The notes: generated by a model not told the origin, from the letters alone. Counted from the first letter of the stretch, positions 16,108 through 24,735 are shown. The stretch: DNA of 64,000 nt from Hymenobacter mellowenesis (GCF_030581005.1 NZ_JAUQSX010000001.1:434001-498000); one strand, 5' to 3'. Numbers and translations are program-made.

Positions 16108-16614
16108 ATGCTCGTAACCCGCCGCGCCACCCCTGACGACATTCCCGCCATCCTCGGTCTGGTGCGGCGCGTGGTGCCGCTGATGCAGGCCAGCGGCAAC
16201 TTCCAATGGTCGGCCGACTACCCGAATGCGGAAGTTTTCAGGGCGGATATCGAGCAAAAACACCTCTGGGTGGTGGAGTTGGAGGGCGCCATAGCCGGCG
16301 TGGCCGCCCTTACGCAAGACCAGGACGCCGAATACGCCCAAGCCGACTGGGACGTGAGCGAGCCGGCCCTGGTGACGCACCGCCTGGCCGTAGACCCGGC
16401 CGCGCAGGGCCGGGGCGTGGCCCTGGCCCTCATGGAGCAGGCCGAAAAGCAGGCCGTAGCGGAAGGATTACGCGTGTTGCGCGTCGATACCAACTCCGAA
16501 AACGCGGCCACGCAGCGGCTGTTCCCGAAGCTGGGCTACCGCTTTGCGGGCGAGATTACGCTGGCGTTCCGGCCGGGGCTACGGTTCTTTTGCTACGAGA
16601 AGCGGTTGGCCTGA
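16108..16614 (+). CDS. GNAT family N-acetyltransferase
   Basis: A 168-residue acetyltransferase. Start MLVTRRATPDDIPAILGLV, then the GNAT core: LWVVELEGAIAGVAALTQD, THRLAVDPAAQGRGVALAL for acetyl-CoA binding (the Q/R-x-x-G-x-G/A loop), RVLRVDTNSENAATQRLFPK and LGYRFAGEI. It is cytoplasmic, substrate unknown. Its TGA overlaps the ATG of the next gene (TGATG), so the two are translationally coupled. Confidence 0.93.
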   Translation: MLVTRRATPDDIPAILGLVRRVVPLMQASGNFQWSADYPNAEVFRADIEQKHLWVVELEGAIAGVAALTQDQDAEYAQADWDVSEPALVTHRLAVDPAAQGRGVALALMEQAEKQAVAEGLRVLRVDTNSENAATQRLFPKLGYRFAGEITLAFRPGLRFFCYEKRLA

Positions 16615-17333
16615 TGGATTTGCTGCGGCTGGGTTTGGTGGCGGTGTTATTGAGCTTTGGCATGCTCTACAGCGTACGCGCGGGCAAGCTGACCACGGCC
16701 GCCGCCGTGACGGGCGGGGCGCTGGGTCTGCTGATTTATCTCGGTAGCGGCTTTGGCGGGCTGGCGCTGTTGACGTTGTTTTTCGGGCTGGGCACGGCGG
16801 CCTCCAGCTGGCGCGTGGCCGACAAGCGCCGCCTGGGCTTGGCCGAGGAAAACAAGGGCCGCCGCACCGCCGGCCAGGTGGTGGCCAATGCCGGGGTGGC
16901 GGGCCTGCTGGGCCTATTGGCGTGGCAATACGCGCCCGCCGCGCCGCTAGCCGGCCTGATGCTGGCTGGCAGCTTCGCCGCCGCCACGGCCGACACGCTT
17001 TCCTCCGAGCTGGGCAACGTGTACGGCCGGCGCTACTACAACATCCTCACGCTGCGGCCCGACGCGCGCGGCCTCAACGGCGTGGTGAGCCTGGAAGGCA
17101 CCCTACTGGGGCTGGCGGGCACGGCGGTGCTGGCGGCGGCTTACGGCCTCGGCTTTGGCTGGGGGCCGGCGTGTGGGTGGCTGCTGGTGGCGGGCACGGC
17201 CGGCAACCTGCTGGATTCGGTGCTGGGTGCCACGCTGGAGCGGCGCGGCTGGCTGGGCAACAACGCGGTAAACTTCCTCAACACCCTGACCGGGGCGCTG
17301 GTGGCGGGCGGGCTGGGGTGGTGGCTGGGGTAA
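16614..17333 (+). CDS. DUF92 family integral membrane protein
   Basis: A 239-residue protein with about six membrane segments. The DUF92 marks are SWRVADKRRLGLAEENKGRR near residue 65, then ATADTLSSELGNVYG, LTLRPDARGLNGVVSLEGT and NLLDSVLGATLERRGWLGNN with AVNFLNTLTG. The family (TMEM19-like) is related to CTP-transferase-type membrane proteins; in some plants a member acts as phytyl-phosphate kinase. The bacterial substrate is not settled. It overlaps the GNAT stop by one base. Confidence 0.9.
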   Translation: MDLLRLGLVAVLLSFGMLYSVRAGKLTTAAAVTGGALGLLIYLGSGFGGLALLTLFFGLGTAASSWRVADKRRLGLAEENKGRRTAGQVVANAGVAGLLGLLAWQYAPAAPLAGLMLAGSFAAATADTLSSELGNVYGRRYYNILTLRPDARGLNGVVSLEGTLLGLAGTAVLAAAYGLGFGWGPACGWLLVAGTAGNLLDSVLGATLERRGWLGNNAVNFLNTLTGALVAGGLGWWLG

Positions 17334-17405
17334 GGCTTCTTTTGCTACAAGCAGTGGCTGTCGGCTTTATGACACCAAAAGAGAGAATTTAGCTGGATTT
17401 AGCTG

Positions 17406-18035
17406 ATGAATCAAGACCATATTTCCTATGTAATAGATTGCCTAAAAGCAAACGGCGTACAATTTGACGCTGGGCTTACTACTGTGGAGGTGCAACAGAT
17501 AGAGCAAACCTTTAGCTTCTGTTTCCCACCTGACCTACGAGCGTTTCTGCAAGCAGCACTGCCCACGAGTAAGGAATTTGTACCCTGGCGTCGGGGAATC
17601 CGCAGTATGGGCATTGCCCGCAAAATAATTAAGCGCATACATCAGCCAAAGAATGAGCTTTTATTCGATGTGAGAGAGGGGACTTTCTGGCGGCCGGAGT
17701 GGGGCAGCCGGCCTTCCGATAAGGAACAGAGAGAAGAAATAGCACGGCAACATTTATCCGGTTGCCCACAACTCATTCCCATTTATGGCCATCGATATTT
17801 ACCCGAACTGCCCCACGAAGCGGGCAACCCGGTTTTCTCAGTCCGCGGCTACGACACCATCTACTATGGATATGACTTGCTTACTTACTTTGCGCATGAA
17901 TTCAACTTGCGTTATCCTCTTGATAGTCAACCAACAAAAAAGCCGAAACACATAGAATTCTGGGGCGATTTTGACGAACCAAAGGATATTACGACTTGGG
18001 GCTATTGGGATGGAACAGAAGCTGAAGACTATTAA
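17406..18035 (+). CDS. SMI1/KNR4 (SUKH) family protein
   Basis: A 209-residue protein. The SUKH core is LTTVEVQQIEQTFSFCFPPD, then LRAFLQAALP, followed by LIPIYGHRYLPELP and PVFSVRGYDTIYYGYDLLTY, which fits SMI1/KNR4 proteins. SUKH proteins often act as immunity proteins for contact-dependent or polymorphic toxins; no toxin gene lies nearby, so an orphan immunity or housekeeping role is open. Base composition is clearly more AT-rich than the genes around it, which suggests later arrival. It converges on the APC permease with 6 bases between. Confidence 0.85.
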   Translation: MNQDHISYVIDCLKANGVQFDAGLTTVEVQQIEQTFSFCFPPDLRAFLQAALPTSKEFVPWRRGIRSMGIARKIIKRIHQPKNELLFDVREGTFWRPEWGSRPSDKEQREEIARQHLSGCPQLIPIYGHRYLPELPHEAGNPVFSVRGYDTIYYGYDLLTYFAHEFNLRYPLDSQPTKKPKHIEFWGDFDEPKDITTWGYWDGTEAEDY

Positions 18036-18041
18036 CTTCGC

Positions 18042-19442
18042 TTACCGCACAAACGGCCACCGCCCCAGCCGCCGGCTCCAGAGCAGGAAGGCCACGGTGC
18101 CCAGGCCCATCATGCCCAGCGCGGCCAGCTGGAAGTAGAGCTTGAAGTGCACGCCGCCCCACGTCACCTCAACCGGCGCGATGCCCACGAACACGAACAG
18201 CCATACGATGATGGCAAGGACGACGGGCAGCGGGTAGAGCGGCATTTTGAACGGCAGGGCCGCCGTGCCGCGCCGCCGCCGCAGCAGCACCAGCCCCACG
18301 GCCTGCCCCACAAACTGCACCAGAATCCGCATGGCCAGAATGGCCGAAATCACCTCGCCCAGCCGGAACAGCAAGCTGAACACGAAGCCCACGCCGCCCA
18401 GCAGCAGCAGAGACACGTAGGGAAACTGCTTGGTGGGATGCAGCTTGCCGAACACGGGCAGAAACTCGCCGTCGGCCGCCGCCGCGTAGGGGATGCGCGA
18501 ATAGCCCAGCAGCACCGCAAACAGCGAGGCAAACGCCACCAGCAGTACCATGCCCGTGGCCACCGTGGCAGCGGCCGGCCCGTAGAGCCGCTCCACGAAT
18601 ACGCTCACGATGAACTGCGACTTGTCGCCGGCGCTGGCCTGCCAGCCCTGCACTTCCTGCCAGGGAATGACCGTGCCCACGCTCCAGTTGAGCAACAGGT
18701 AGAGCGCCGCGATGCCCAGGATGCTGAGGAAGATGCTGCGCGGAATCACCTTTTCCGGGCCTTTGATTTCGGCGCCAAGGTGGCACACGTTGTAATAGCC
18801 GAGGTAGGAATAGATGGTTTTGACGGCGGCCTGGCCCATGGCTACGGAAATCAGCAGGCCGGGCAAGGCAGGGAAGCCGCCCGCCGGGAAGATGTCGACG
18901 TGGTGGTTGGGGTGCGTGAGGCCGCCAAAAATCAGCCAGCCCATGAGGCTTAGTACGCCCACCCAAAGGGCTACGCCCAGCTTACCGATGTCCTCGATAC
19001 GGCGGTAGAGCAGCACAATCAGCAGCAATACCACGCCGCCGGCCACGGCTTTGGGCTGCCACCACTCGGTCATTGGCACGAGGTAGCCGAAGTACTGAGC
19101 GAAGCCGATGGCGCCCGAGGCAAGCACCAGCGGCGACTGAATGAGCGTCTGCCACACGTAAAGGAACGACATGTAGCGGCCCCACTTTTGCTCGCCGTAG
19201 GCCAGCTTGAGGAAGCGGTAGCTGCCGCCGGCTTCGGGGTAGGCCGCGCCCAACTCGCTCCAGATAAGGCCGTCGACGGAGGCTAGGGCGGCGCCCACCA
19301 GCCAGGCCAGCAGGAAGTTGGGTCCCATGAAGCCCATCACGAGCGGCAGGGTGACAAAGGGGCCAATGCCCACCATGTCAATCATGTTGAGGGCGGTGGC
19401 CTGAACCAGGCCAAGGCGGCGCTGCAAAGTGGGTGCGGACAT
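18042..19442 (-). CDS. APC family amino acid permease
   Basis: A 466-residue protein with about 12 membrane segments, starting MSAPTLQRRLGLVQATALNM. The APC signature in helix 1 is IDMVGIGPFVTLPLVMGFMG. Later parts are WSELGAAYPEAGGSYRFLKL, GYYNVCHLGAEIKGPEKVIP and SRIPYAAAADGEFLPVFGKL with HPTKQFPYVSLLL, all standard for APC transporters. The substrate is probably an amino acid. Longer upstream starts run into a palindrome and are rejected. Family B palindrome B1 lies 25 bases before the start. Confidence 0.92.
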   Translation of the reverse strand: MSAPTLQRRLGLVQATALNMIDMVGIGPFVTLPLVMGFMGPNFLLAWLVGAALASVDGLIWSELGAAYPEAGGSYRFLKLAYGEQKWGRYMSFLYVWQTLIQSPLVLASGAIGFAQYFGYLVPMTEWWQPKAVAGGVVLLLIVLLYRRIEDIGKLGVALWVGVLSLMGWLIFGGLTHPNHHVDIFPAGGFPALPGLLISVAMGQAAVKTIYSYLGYYNVCHLGAEIKGPEKVIPRSIFLSILGIAALYLLLNWSVGTVIPWQEVQGWQASAGDKSQFIVSVFVERLYGPAAATVATGMVLLVAFASLFAVLLGYSRIPYAAAADGEFLPVFGKLHPTKQFPYVSLLLLGGVGFVFSLLFRLGEVISAILAMRILVQFVGQAVGLVLLRRRRGTAALPFKMPLYPLPVVLAIIVWLFVFVGIAPVEVTWGGVHFKLYFQLAALGMMGLGTVAFLLWSRRLGRWPFVR

Positions 19443-19466
19443 GGGGCGAAAGTACCGCCGCGCGCT

Positions 19467-19538
19467 GTAGCGTGGACTCTGCGAGTCCGCGCCTGGGCGA
19501 ACGTTCTGTTGGGCGCGGACTCGCAGAGTCCACGCTAC
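19467..19538. repeat. Family B palindrome, copy B1
   Basis: Arms GTAGCGTGGACTCTGCGAGT and its complement around a central stretch of about 20 bases. Each arm holds its own small hairpin, GGACTC-TGC-GAGTCC. It lies between the divergent APC permease and the first CDF gene. Confidence 0.9.
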
Positions 19539-19606
19539 ATACCAACCCCTGCCGCCGCCGCCCCGTAAGCCCGGCCGACACTTCATCCAATCTTCATCAA
19601 AATTCC

Positions 19607-20542
19607 ATGGCGGGCAGCTCTTCCAAAATCGTGGTTTACGGCGCTATCGGGGCCAATCTGGCCATTGCCGTTTCTAAGTTTGTGGCGGCGGCCTTCACCG
19701 GCAGCGCGGCCATGATGTCGGAGGGCATTCACTCGCTGGTGGACAGCGGTAATGGCATGCTCATCCTCTTCGGCATGAACCGCAGCGCCCGGCCTGCCGA
19801 TGCGCGCCACCCCTTCGGCTACAGCAAGGAAATCTACTTCTGGACGGTGATTGTGGCCGTTTTAATCTTTGCCGTGGGCGGCGGCATGTCGCTCTACAAG
19901 GGCTACCAGTACATCCGCAACCCCGCCCCGCTCACCGACCCGACGTGGAACTACTGGGTGCTGGGGCTGGCCATCGTGTTCGAGGGCGTGGCGTGCACGC
20001 TGGCCTACCGCGAGTTCCGCAAGACGCAGGGCGACCAGGGTTTCTGGCAGGCCCTGCGCACCAGCCGCGACCCGGCGGTATTCGCTATTTTGCTCGAAGA
20101 CCTGGCCGCGCTGGTGGGCCTGGTGATTGCGCTGGCCGGCATTTTCTTCGGCCACTTGCTGAATAATCTGTACCTCGACGGCGCGGCTTCGATGACCATC
20201 GGCGCGCTGCTGGTGGGCATGGCCATGTTCATGCTGAAAGAGTCGAAAGGCCTGCTGGTGGGCGAAGGCGCCAGCCCCGAGGTGCTGGGCCGCCTCGAAG
20301 CCCTGGCCCGCCAGGATGCCGCCGTGAGCCAGCTCCGCGCGCCCCTCACCATGTACCTGGGCCCGGCCGACGGCATTCTTGCCCTCGACATCGCGTTTCA
20401 CGACCATCTCACGGCCGTGGAAGTGGAGGAAGCCGTGCAACGCCTGCAAACCGCTATTAAAGCTCAATACCCGGAGTTCAGCAAGATTTTCATCGAGGCC
20501 TCGTCGCTCACCGGGCACACCGGGCAAGCAGTACCGCTGTAG
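19607..20542 (+). CDS. CDF cation transporter, ZnT9-like, paralogue 1
   Basis: A 311-residue cation diffusion facilitator. It begins MAGSSSKIVVYGAIGANLAI, with helix 2 MMSEGIHSLVDSGNGMLILF (HxxxD site), then HPFGYSKEIYFW, DPAVFAILLEDLAALVGL in helix 5 (Glu-Asp site) and a C-terminal cytoplasmic domain with LTMYLGPADGILALDIAF. The LLEDxAA pattern and HPFGxxKExYFW fit the SLC30A9/ZnT9-like branch. It should export a divalent metal, probably zinc, by proton antiport. Upstream in-frame sequence comes from palindrome B1. Its stop codon lies inside palindrome B2. Confidence 0.92.
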   Translation: MAGSSSKIVVYGAIGANLAIAVSKFVAAAFTGSAAMMSEGIHSLVDSGNGMLILFGMNRSARPADARHPFGYSKEIYFWTVIVAVLIFAVGGGMSLYKGYQYIRNPAPLTDPTWNYWVLGLAIVFEGVACTLAYREFRKTQGDQGFWQALRTSRDPAVFAILLEDLAALVGLVIALAGIFFGHLLNNLYLDGAASMTIGALLVGMAMFMLKESKGLLVGEGASPEVLGRLEALARQDAAVSQLRAPLTMYLGPADGILALDIAFHDHLTAVEVEEAVQRLQTAIKAQYPEFSKIFIEASSLTGHTGQAVPL

Positions 20543-20622
20543 CGTGGACTCTGCGAGTCCGCGCATTCCAGAACGTATTCCAGAAAGTTGGACCCGGCGC
20601 GAACTCGCAGAGTCCACGCTAC
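20539..20622. repeat. Family B palindrome, copy B2
   Basis: The same arms as B1 with a longer centre of about 36 bases and one mismatch (right arm GGCGCGAACTCGC). The TAG in its first six bases GTAGCG is the stop codon of the preceding CDF gene. Confidence 0.9.
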
Positions 20623-20661
20623 AACCCCAACGCCAACCTAATCCACCGCGTAAGCCTCGCC

Positions 20662-21594
20662 ATGAGTTCACCGGGTTCTTCCAAGCTGGCCATTTACGGG
20701 GCCATCGCGGCCAACGTGGCCATTGCGGCCAGCAAATTTGTGGCAGCGTATTTCACCGGCTCGTCGGCCATGCTCTCGGAGGGCATTCACTCGCTGGTCG
20801 ACAGCGGCAACGGCCTGCTCATCCTGCACGGCGTGAAGCAGGCCGAGAAGCCGGCCGACAAGCGCCACCCCTTCGGACGCAGCAAGGAGCTGTATTTCTG
20901 GGCGCTGATTGTGGCTATTCTGGTGTTTTCGGTGGGCGGCGGCATGTCGTTTTACGAGGGCGTGGAGCACCTCAAGCACCCCGCCCCCATCACCGACCCC
21001 ACCTGGAACTACTGGGTGCTGGGCTTGTCGCTGCTGTTCGAAGGCATTTCCTGCTTCCTGGCATTCAAGGCCTTCAACGCCGACCGGGGCGAGGCCGGTT
21101 TCTGGGACACGCTGCGGCGTAGCAAAGACCCGTCGGTGTTTGCCATTCTGCTCGAAGACCTGGCCGCGCTGCTGGGTTTGGTCATCGCGCTGGCCGGCGT
21201 GTACTTCGGCCATTTGCTCAACAATCCTTACCTCGACGGCTCGGCTTCCATCGCCATTGGCGTGCTGCTGGTATGCGTGGCGCTGTTTCTCATCTACAAA
21301 ACCAAGCGCCTGCTGGTGGGCACCGGCGTCGACGACGAAACCATGGACGCCATTGAGGCGCTGGTGAAAGCCCAGCCCAACGTTGAGCAGGTGGGCCCGC
21401 CTCTCACCTCCTACCTCGGCCCGGCCGATGTGATTCTGGCCCTCGACGTGGAGTTTTCTTCAAAACTGGCGGCCAATGAGATAGAGCTGGCCATCGATAA
21501 AATGCAGGACGACATCCGGGCCAAGTACCCGGAAATGAAGCGCATCTTTATCGAAGCCAAGTCGCTGTCGAGCCGGGCGGCAACGAATCCATAA
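20662..21594 (+). CDS. CDF cation transporter, ZnT9-like, paralogue 2
   Basis: A 310-residue protein, strongly similar along its length to the genes on both sides. Helix 2 has SAMLSEGIHSLVDSGNGLLI, followed by HPFGRSKELYFW, GISCFLAFKAF, DPSVFAILLEDLAALLGL in helix 5 and NPYLDGSASIAIGVLLV in helix 6. The C-terminal domain has TSYLGPADVILALDVEF. The metal-site residues match paralogue 1. It resembles paralogue 3 more than paralogue 1 (IAANVAIA, AAYFTGSSAMLSEG). A family A palindrome directly follows its stop. Confidence 0.92.
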   Translation: MSSPGSSKLAIYGAIAANVAIAASKFVAAYFTGSSAMLSEGIHSLVDSGNGLLILHGVKQAEKPADKRHPFGRSKELYFWALIVAILVFSVGGGMSFYEGVEHLKHPAPITDPTWNYWVLGLSLLFEGISCFLAFKAFNADRGEAGFWDTLRRSKDPSVFAILLEDLAALLGLVIALAGVYFGHLLNNPYLDGSASIAIGVLLVCVALFLIYKTKRLLVGTGVDDETMDAIEALVKAQPNVEQVGPPLTSYLGPADVILALDVEFSSKLAANEIELAIDKMQDDIRAKYPEMKRIFIEAKSLSSRAATNP

Positions 21595-21596
21595 CG

Positions 21597-21702
21597 GAAC
21601 GTCATGCAGAGCGCAGCGAAGCATCTCGCGTGCCACCACTAACTCATTAGACAGGATTAGTGGTGGCACGCGAGATGCTTCGCTGCGCTCTGCATGACGT
21701 TC
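21597..21702. repeat. Family A palindrome, copy 6
   Basis: A nearly perfect long stem: GAACGTCATGCAGAGCGCAG, then CGAAGCATCTCGCGTGCCAC, each matched on the right, with a loop of about 25 bases. It starts 3 bases after the CDF 2 stop. Confidence 0.92.
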
Positions 21703-21737
21703 TTTGAACCTTCTAATATTCCCCAATACCCCGCCGC

Positions 21738-22676
21738 ATGGCCAACGCTAACGCTTCTAAACTTTCCCTTTATGGTGGCATTGCCGCCAACGTCGCCATT
21801 GCCATCAGCAAGTTCGTGGCGGCGTATTTCACCGGCTCGTCGGCCATGCTCTCGGAAGGTATTCACTCGCTGGTGGATACCGGCAACAGCGGCCTGCTGC
21901 TCTACGGCACCGCCCAGAGCCAGCGCCCGCCCGACGCCGAGCACCCCTTCGGCCACAGCAAAGAACTGTATTTCTGGGGTTTGATTGTGGCAGTGCTGAT
22001 TTTCGCCATCGGCGGCGGCATGTCGTTTTACGAGGGTATCAAGCACATTCAGCACCCCGAACCCATCGAGGACGCGGGCTGGAACTACGTGGTGCTGGGC
22101 CTCTCCTTCCTGTTTGAAGGCATTGCGTTCTACCTCTCCGTGAAGGCCCTGCTGGCCCAGGCCGACGGCAACACCGGCTTCGTGAAGATGCTGAAAACCA
22201 GCCGCGACCCGGCCGTATTCGCATCGGTGATGGAAAACCTGGCCGCTCTGGTCGGGTTGGCAGTAGCCGGCCTGGGCGTGTTTCTGGGGCACTTGCTGAA
22301 TAATCCGTATTTCGACGGCGGCGCCTCCATCGCCATCGGGCTGTTGCTGATGTTGGTGGCCGTGTTTCTGGTGGGCCGCACCAAGGGCCTGCTCGTCGGC
22401 ACTGGCGTCGACGCCCCCACCCTGGCCAACTTGGAGCGCATTGCCCGCGACCAGCCGCAGGTGCGCGACATCCGCTCACCCCTCACCATGTACCTAGGCC
22501 CGAATGACGTCATTATGGCCCTCGACGTGGATTTTGCCGACAACCTGAGCTCGACCCAGGTGGCCGCCGCCGTGGAGGAGCTGCAGGACGCCATCCGCCA
22601 GGAGCACCCCGAAGTGCAGCGCATTTTCATCGAGGCGAAGAACTTGGTGCAGGCCGCCCCAACGGGCGGGAAGTAA
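21738..22676 (+). CDS. CDF cation transporter, ZnT9-like, paralogue 3 (altered site)
   Basis: A 312-residue protein. Helix 2 has SAMLSEGIHSLVDTGNSGLL, followed by HPFGHSKELYFWG and, in helix 5, DPAVFASVMENLAALVGLAV. The aspartate of LLEDLAA in the two paralogues is asparagine here (MENLAA), which removes one expected metal ligand. The rest, including NPYFDGGASIAIGLLLM and the C-terminal LTMYLGPNDVIMALDVDF, is intact, so this is not a decayed gene. It may have changed metal selectivity or act only as a partner in a mixed dimer. Family A palindromes flank it on both sides. Confidence 0.9.
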   Translation: MANANASKLSLYGGIAANVAIAISKFVAAYFTGSSAMLSEGIHSLVDTGNSGLLLYGTAQSQRPPDAEHPFGHSKELYFWGLIVAVLIFAIGGGMSFYEGIKHIQHPEPIEDAGWNYVVLGLSFLFEGIAFYLSVKALLAQADGNTGFVKMLKTSRDPAVFASVMENLAALVGLAVAGLGVFLGHLLNNPYFDGGASIAIGLLLMLVAVFLVGRTKGLLVGTGVDAPTLANLERIARDQPQVRDIRSPLTMYLGPNDVIMALDVDFADNLSSTQVAAAVEELQDAIRQEHPEVQRIFIEAKNLVQAAPTGGK

Positions 22677-22694
22677 GAAAGGTTTAGCTGAAAG

Positions 22695-22792
22695 GAACGT
22701 CATGCAGAGCGCAGCGAAGCATCTTGCCCGCCACCAGTAATTCTGACTTACTGCCCCGAGCGAGATGCTTCGCTGCGCTCTGCATGACGTTC
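22695..22792. repeat. Family A palindrome, copy 7
   Basis: Outer arms GAACGTCATGCAGAGCGCAG pair perfectly. The inner modules differ: TCTTGCCCGC on the left and GCCCCGAGCGAGA on the right pair only in part. Confidence 0.85.
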
Positions 22793-22926
22793 CAATGACG
22801 TTCTGGCTCCGTTCCGATAACCTCGACCTTAACCCTAACCGCGTTTTTCCGGTTTAACTACTACCCTTGCCCGCGCCCGCCCAACCAGCGGACGCGGGCA
22901 TTCGCCTATTAACCTGTTTCCGAGCT

Positions 22927-24135
22927 ATGACCATTCTTACTTCCGATTCCAATCCTTTTCAGTCCTTTTGGTGGGGCGGCTACGAATGCACCGACCAGCT
23001 CAACGCCTTCGGCAACCGCGTCGATTTCCTGCCCCTGACCGGCCATTTGCAGCTTATTGACGAAGATTATGCGGCGCAAAAACCCTTCAACATCGGCACC
23101 GTGCGCGAGGGCATTCGCTGGGCGATGATTGAGAAAACGCCTTATCAATACGATTTCAGCACCGTGCAGATGATGCTGGACGCTGGCAAACGCCACGGCG
23201 TGCAACAAATCTGGGACCTGTGCCACTTCGGCTACCCCGACGACCTGACGCCGCTGCACCCCATGTTTGCCCGGCGCTTTGCCGCGCTTTGCCGCGCCTT
23301 CGTGGATTTCTACCGCTCCCAACGGCCCGATGATGTGCTCATCGTCACGCCCATCAACGAGGTGAGCTTCATCTCGTGGCTGGGCGGCGACGCCAACGGC
23401 ACCACACCCTACTGCCACGGCCAGGGCTGGCGCGTGAAATACGGCCTGATGCGCGCCTACATCGAGGGCAGCTACGCTCTGCGCGAGGCCGACCCCAGCA
23501 TCCGCCTGCTCACCACCGAGCCGCTCATCAGCATTGTGCCCCCGCCCAACCCCTGGCCCCAGCACCGCCGCGAAGCCCGCGAATCGCACGAAAACCAGTT
23601 TCAGGCCACCGACATCCTCTGCGGCCGGCTGTGCCCCGAGCTGGGCGGCAGCCCCGAGCTGCTCGACATCGTGGGCTTCAATTACTATTACGACAACCAG
23701 TGGCAGCTGCATCCCTACCAGAAGCTGGGCTGGAACGACGTGCAGATGGACCCGCGCTGGGTGCCGCTGCACAAGCTGCTGCGCAAGGCCTACCAGCGCT
23801 ACGGCCGCCCCTTCGCCATCACCGAAACCAGCCACCCCGGCGTGGACCGGCCCATCTGGTGGCGCATGATTGCCGACGAGTGCGCCCAGGTGCTGCGCAA
23901 AGGCCTGCCGCTGCAGGGCGTCTGCATCTACCCGCTCATCGACCGGCCCGATTGGGACCACACCCACGAATGGCACCAGTCCGGCCTCTGGGATGCCGAC
24001 CTTTCGCAGCCCGGCCCCGCCCGCGTGCTGCACCAGCCCAGCGCCGAGGCACTGCTCCAAGCCCAGGCCGTGGTGAGCGCCGCTAAGCCGCCGCGCCGCC
24101 GGGTGCTGTTGCCCCAGTTGCCGGAACTGCTGTAG
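22927..24135 (+). CDS. GH-A clan glycoside hydrolase, beta-glucosidase-like
   Basis: A 402-residue cytoplasmic protein (no signal peptide) starting MTILTSDSNPFQSFWWGGYE. It follows a TIM-barrel glycosidase layout: HLQLIDEDYAAQKPFNIGTV, WAMIEKTPYQYDFS, WDLCHFGYPDDL, the acid/base glutamate in IVTPINEVSFISWLGGD, FNYYYDNQW, and the nucleophile glutamate in FAITETSHPGVDRP. This resembles GH1/GH5-type clan A enzymes. The sugar substrate cannot be told. The NE and TE positions favour a retaining mechanism. Its TAG stop lies inside palindrome C1. Confidence 0.75.
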   Translation: MTILTSDSNPFQSFWWGGYECTDQLNAFGNRVDFLPLTGHLQLIDEDYAAQKPFNIGTVREGIRWAMIEKTPYQYDFSTVQMMLDAGKRHGVQQIWDLCHFGYPDDLTPLHPMFARRFAALCRAFVDFYRSQRPDDVLIVTPINEVSFISWLGGDANGTTPYCHGQGWRVKYGLMRAYIEGSYALREADPSIRLLTTEPLISIVPPPNPWPQHRREARESHENQFQATDILCGRLCPELGGSPELLDIVGFNYYYDNQWQLHPYQKLGWNDVQMDPRWVPLHKLLRKAYQRYGRPFAITETSHPGVDRPIWWRMIADECAQVLRKGLPLQGVCIYPLIDRPDWDHTHEWHQSGLWDADLSQPGPARVLHQPSAEALLQAQAVVSAAKPPRRRVLLPQLPELL

Positions 24136-24215
24136 CGCGAACTTTCAGTTCGTATTCCCGTGCCGTCAAGGCAATTCGAACGGCGCGGGGACGCGAACTG
24201 AAAGTTCGCGCTACA
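24131..24215. repeat. Family C palindrome, copy C1
   Basis: Arms TGTAGCGCGAACTTTCAGTT and complement. Each arm is a small hairpin GAACT-TTC-AGTTC. The opening GTAGCG is the same as in family B, so C is probably a variant of it. The TAG is the stop codon of the glycosidase. Confidence 0.9.
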
Positions 24216-24229
24216 ATAATTTTGCCCGC

Positions 24230-24721
24230 ATGAACGCCGCCACTGCCACGCTCCTCACCCCCCTCGGACTGCTAGCTCTCACCGGCTCCGATGCGGGCCT
24301 AAGCGCCGTTACGTTTCTGGATGAAGCCGCGGAGGCAACGGCTGCTGCTAACGTTGCGGAGTGCCTGCGCCCGGCCCACGAGCAGCTGCTGGCCTACTTC
24401 GGCCGCGAGCTGCGTGTGTTCGACCTCACTTACGCGCCCGATTTCGGCACCGACTTTCAGCGACAGGTGTGGCAGGTGCTCACCGGCATTCCATACGGCC
24501 GCACGGCTTCTTACCTCGACGTAGCGAAGCTGCTGAACAACCCTAAATCAGTGCGGGCCGTGGGCGCGGCCAATGGCCAGAACCCGCTGGCCATTGTGTG
24601 GCCCTGCCACCGCATCATCGGGGCCGACGGCAGCCTCACGGGCTACGCCGGAGGCATGCACCGCAAAAAGTGGCTGCTGGAATTTGAGCAGCCGGTGCGG
24701 CAGGGCGGGTTGTTTGGGTAA
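24230..24721 (+). CDS. ogt: Methylated-DNA-protein cysteine methyltransferase
   Basis: A 163-residue O6-alkylguanine repair protein. The short N-terminal domain is followed by the DNA-binding and active-site domain: DFGTDFQRQVWQVLTGIPYG, RTASYLDVAKLLNNPKSVRA, VGAANGQNPLAIVWPCHRII and LTGYAGGMHRKKWLLEFE. The cysteine in PCHRI takes the alkyl group in a single-use reaction. The arginine finger (SVRAVG) is present. No AraC-type regulatory domain is fused, so it is the constitutive Ogt type. The gene sits between palindromes. Confidence 0.95.
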   Translation: MNAATATLLTPLGLLALTGSDAGLSAVTFLDEAAEATAAANVAECLRPAHEQLLAYFGRELRVFDLTYAPDFGTDFQRQVWQVLTGIPYGRTASYLDVAKLLNNPKSVRAVGAANGQNPLAIVWPCHRIIGADGSLTGYAGGMHRKKWLLEFEQPVRQGGLFG

Positions 24722-24735
24722 CGTGCTTGATTGTA

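Noticed and set aside
19443..19586. N-terminal extension of the APC permease to 19586
   Set aside because: The extra 48 residues are translated from palindrome B1 and have no permease homology.
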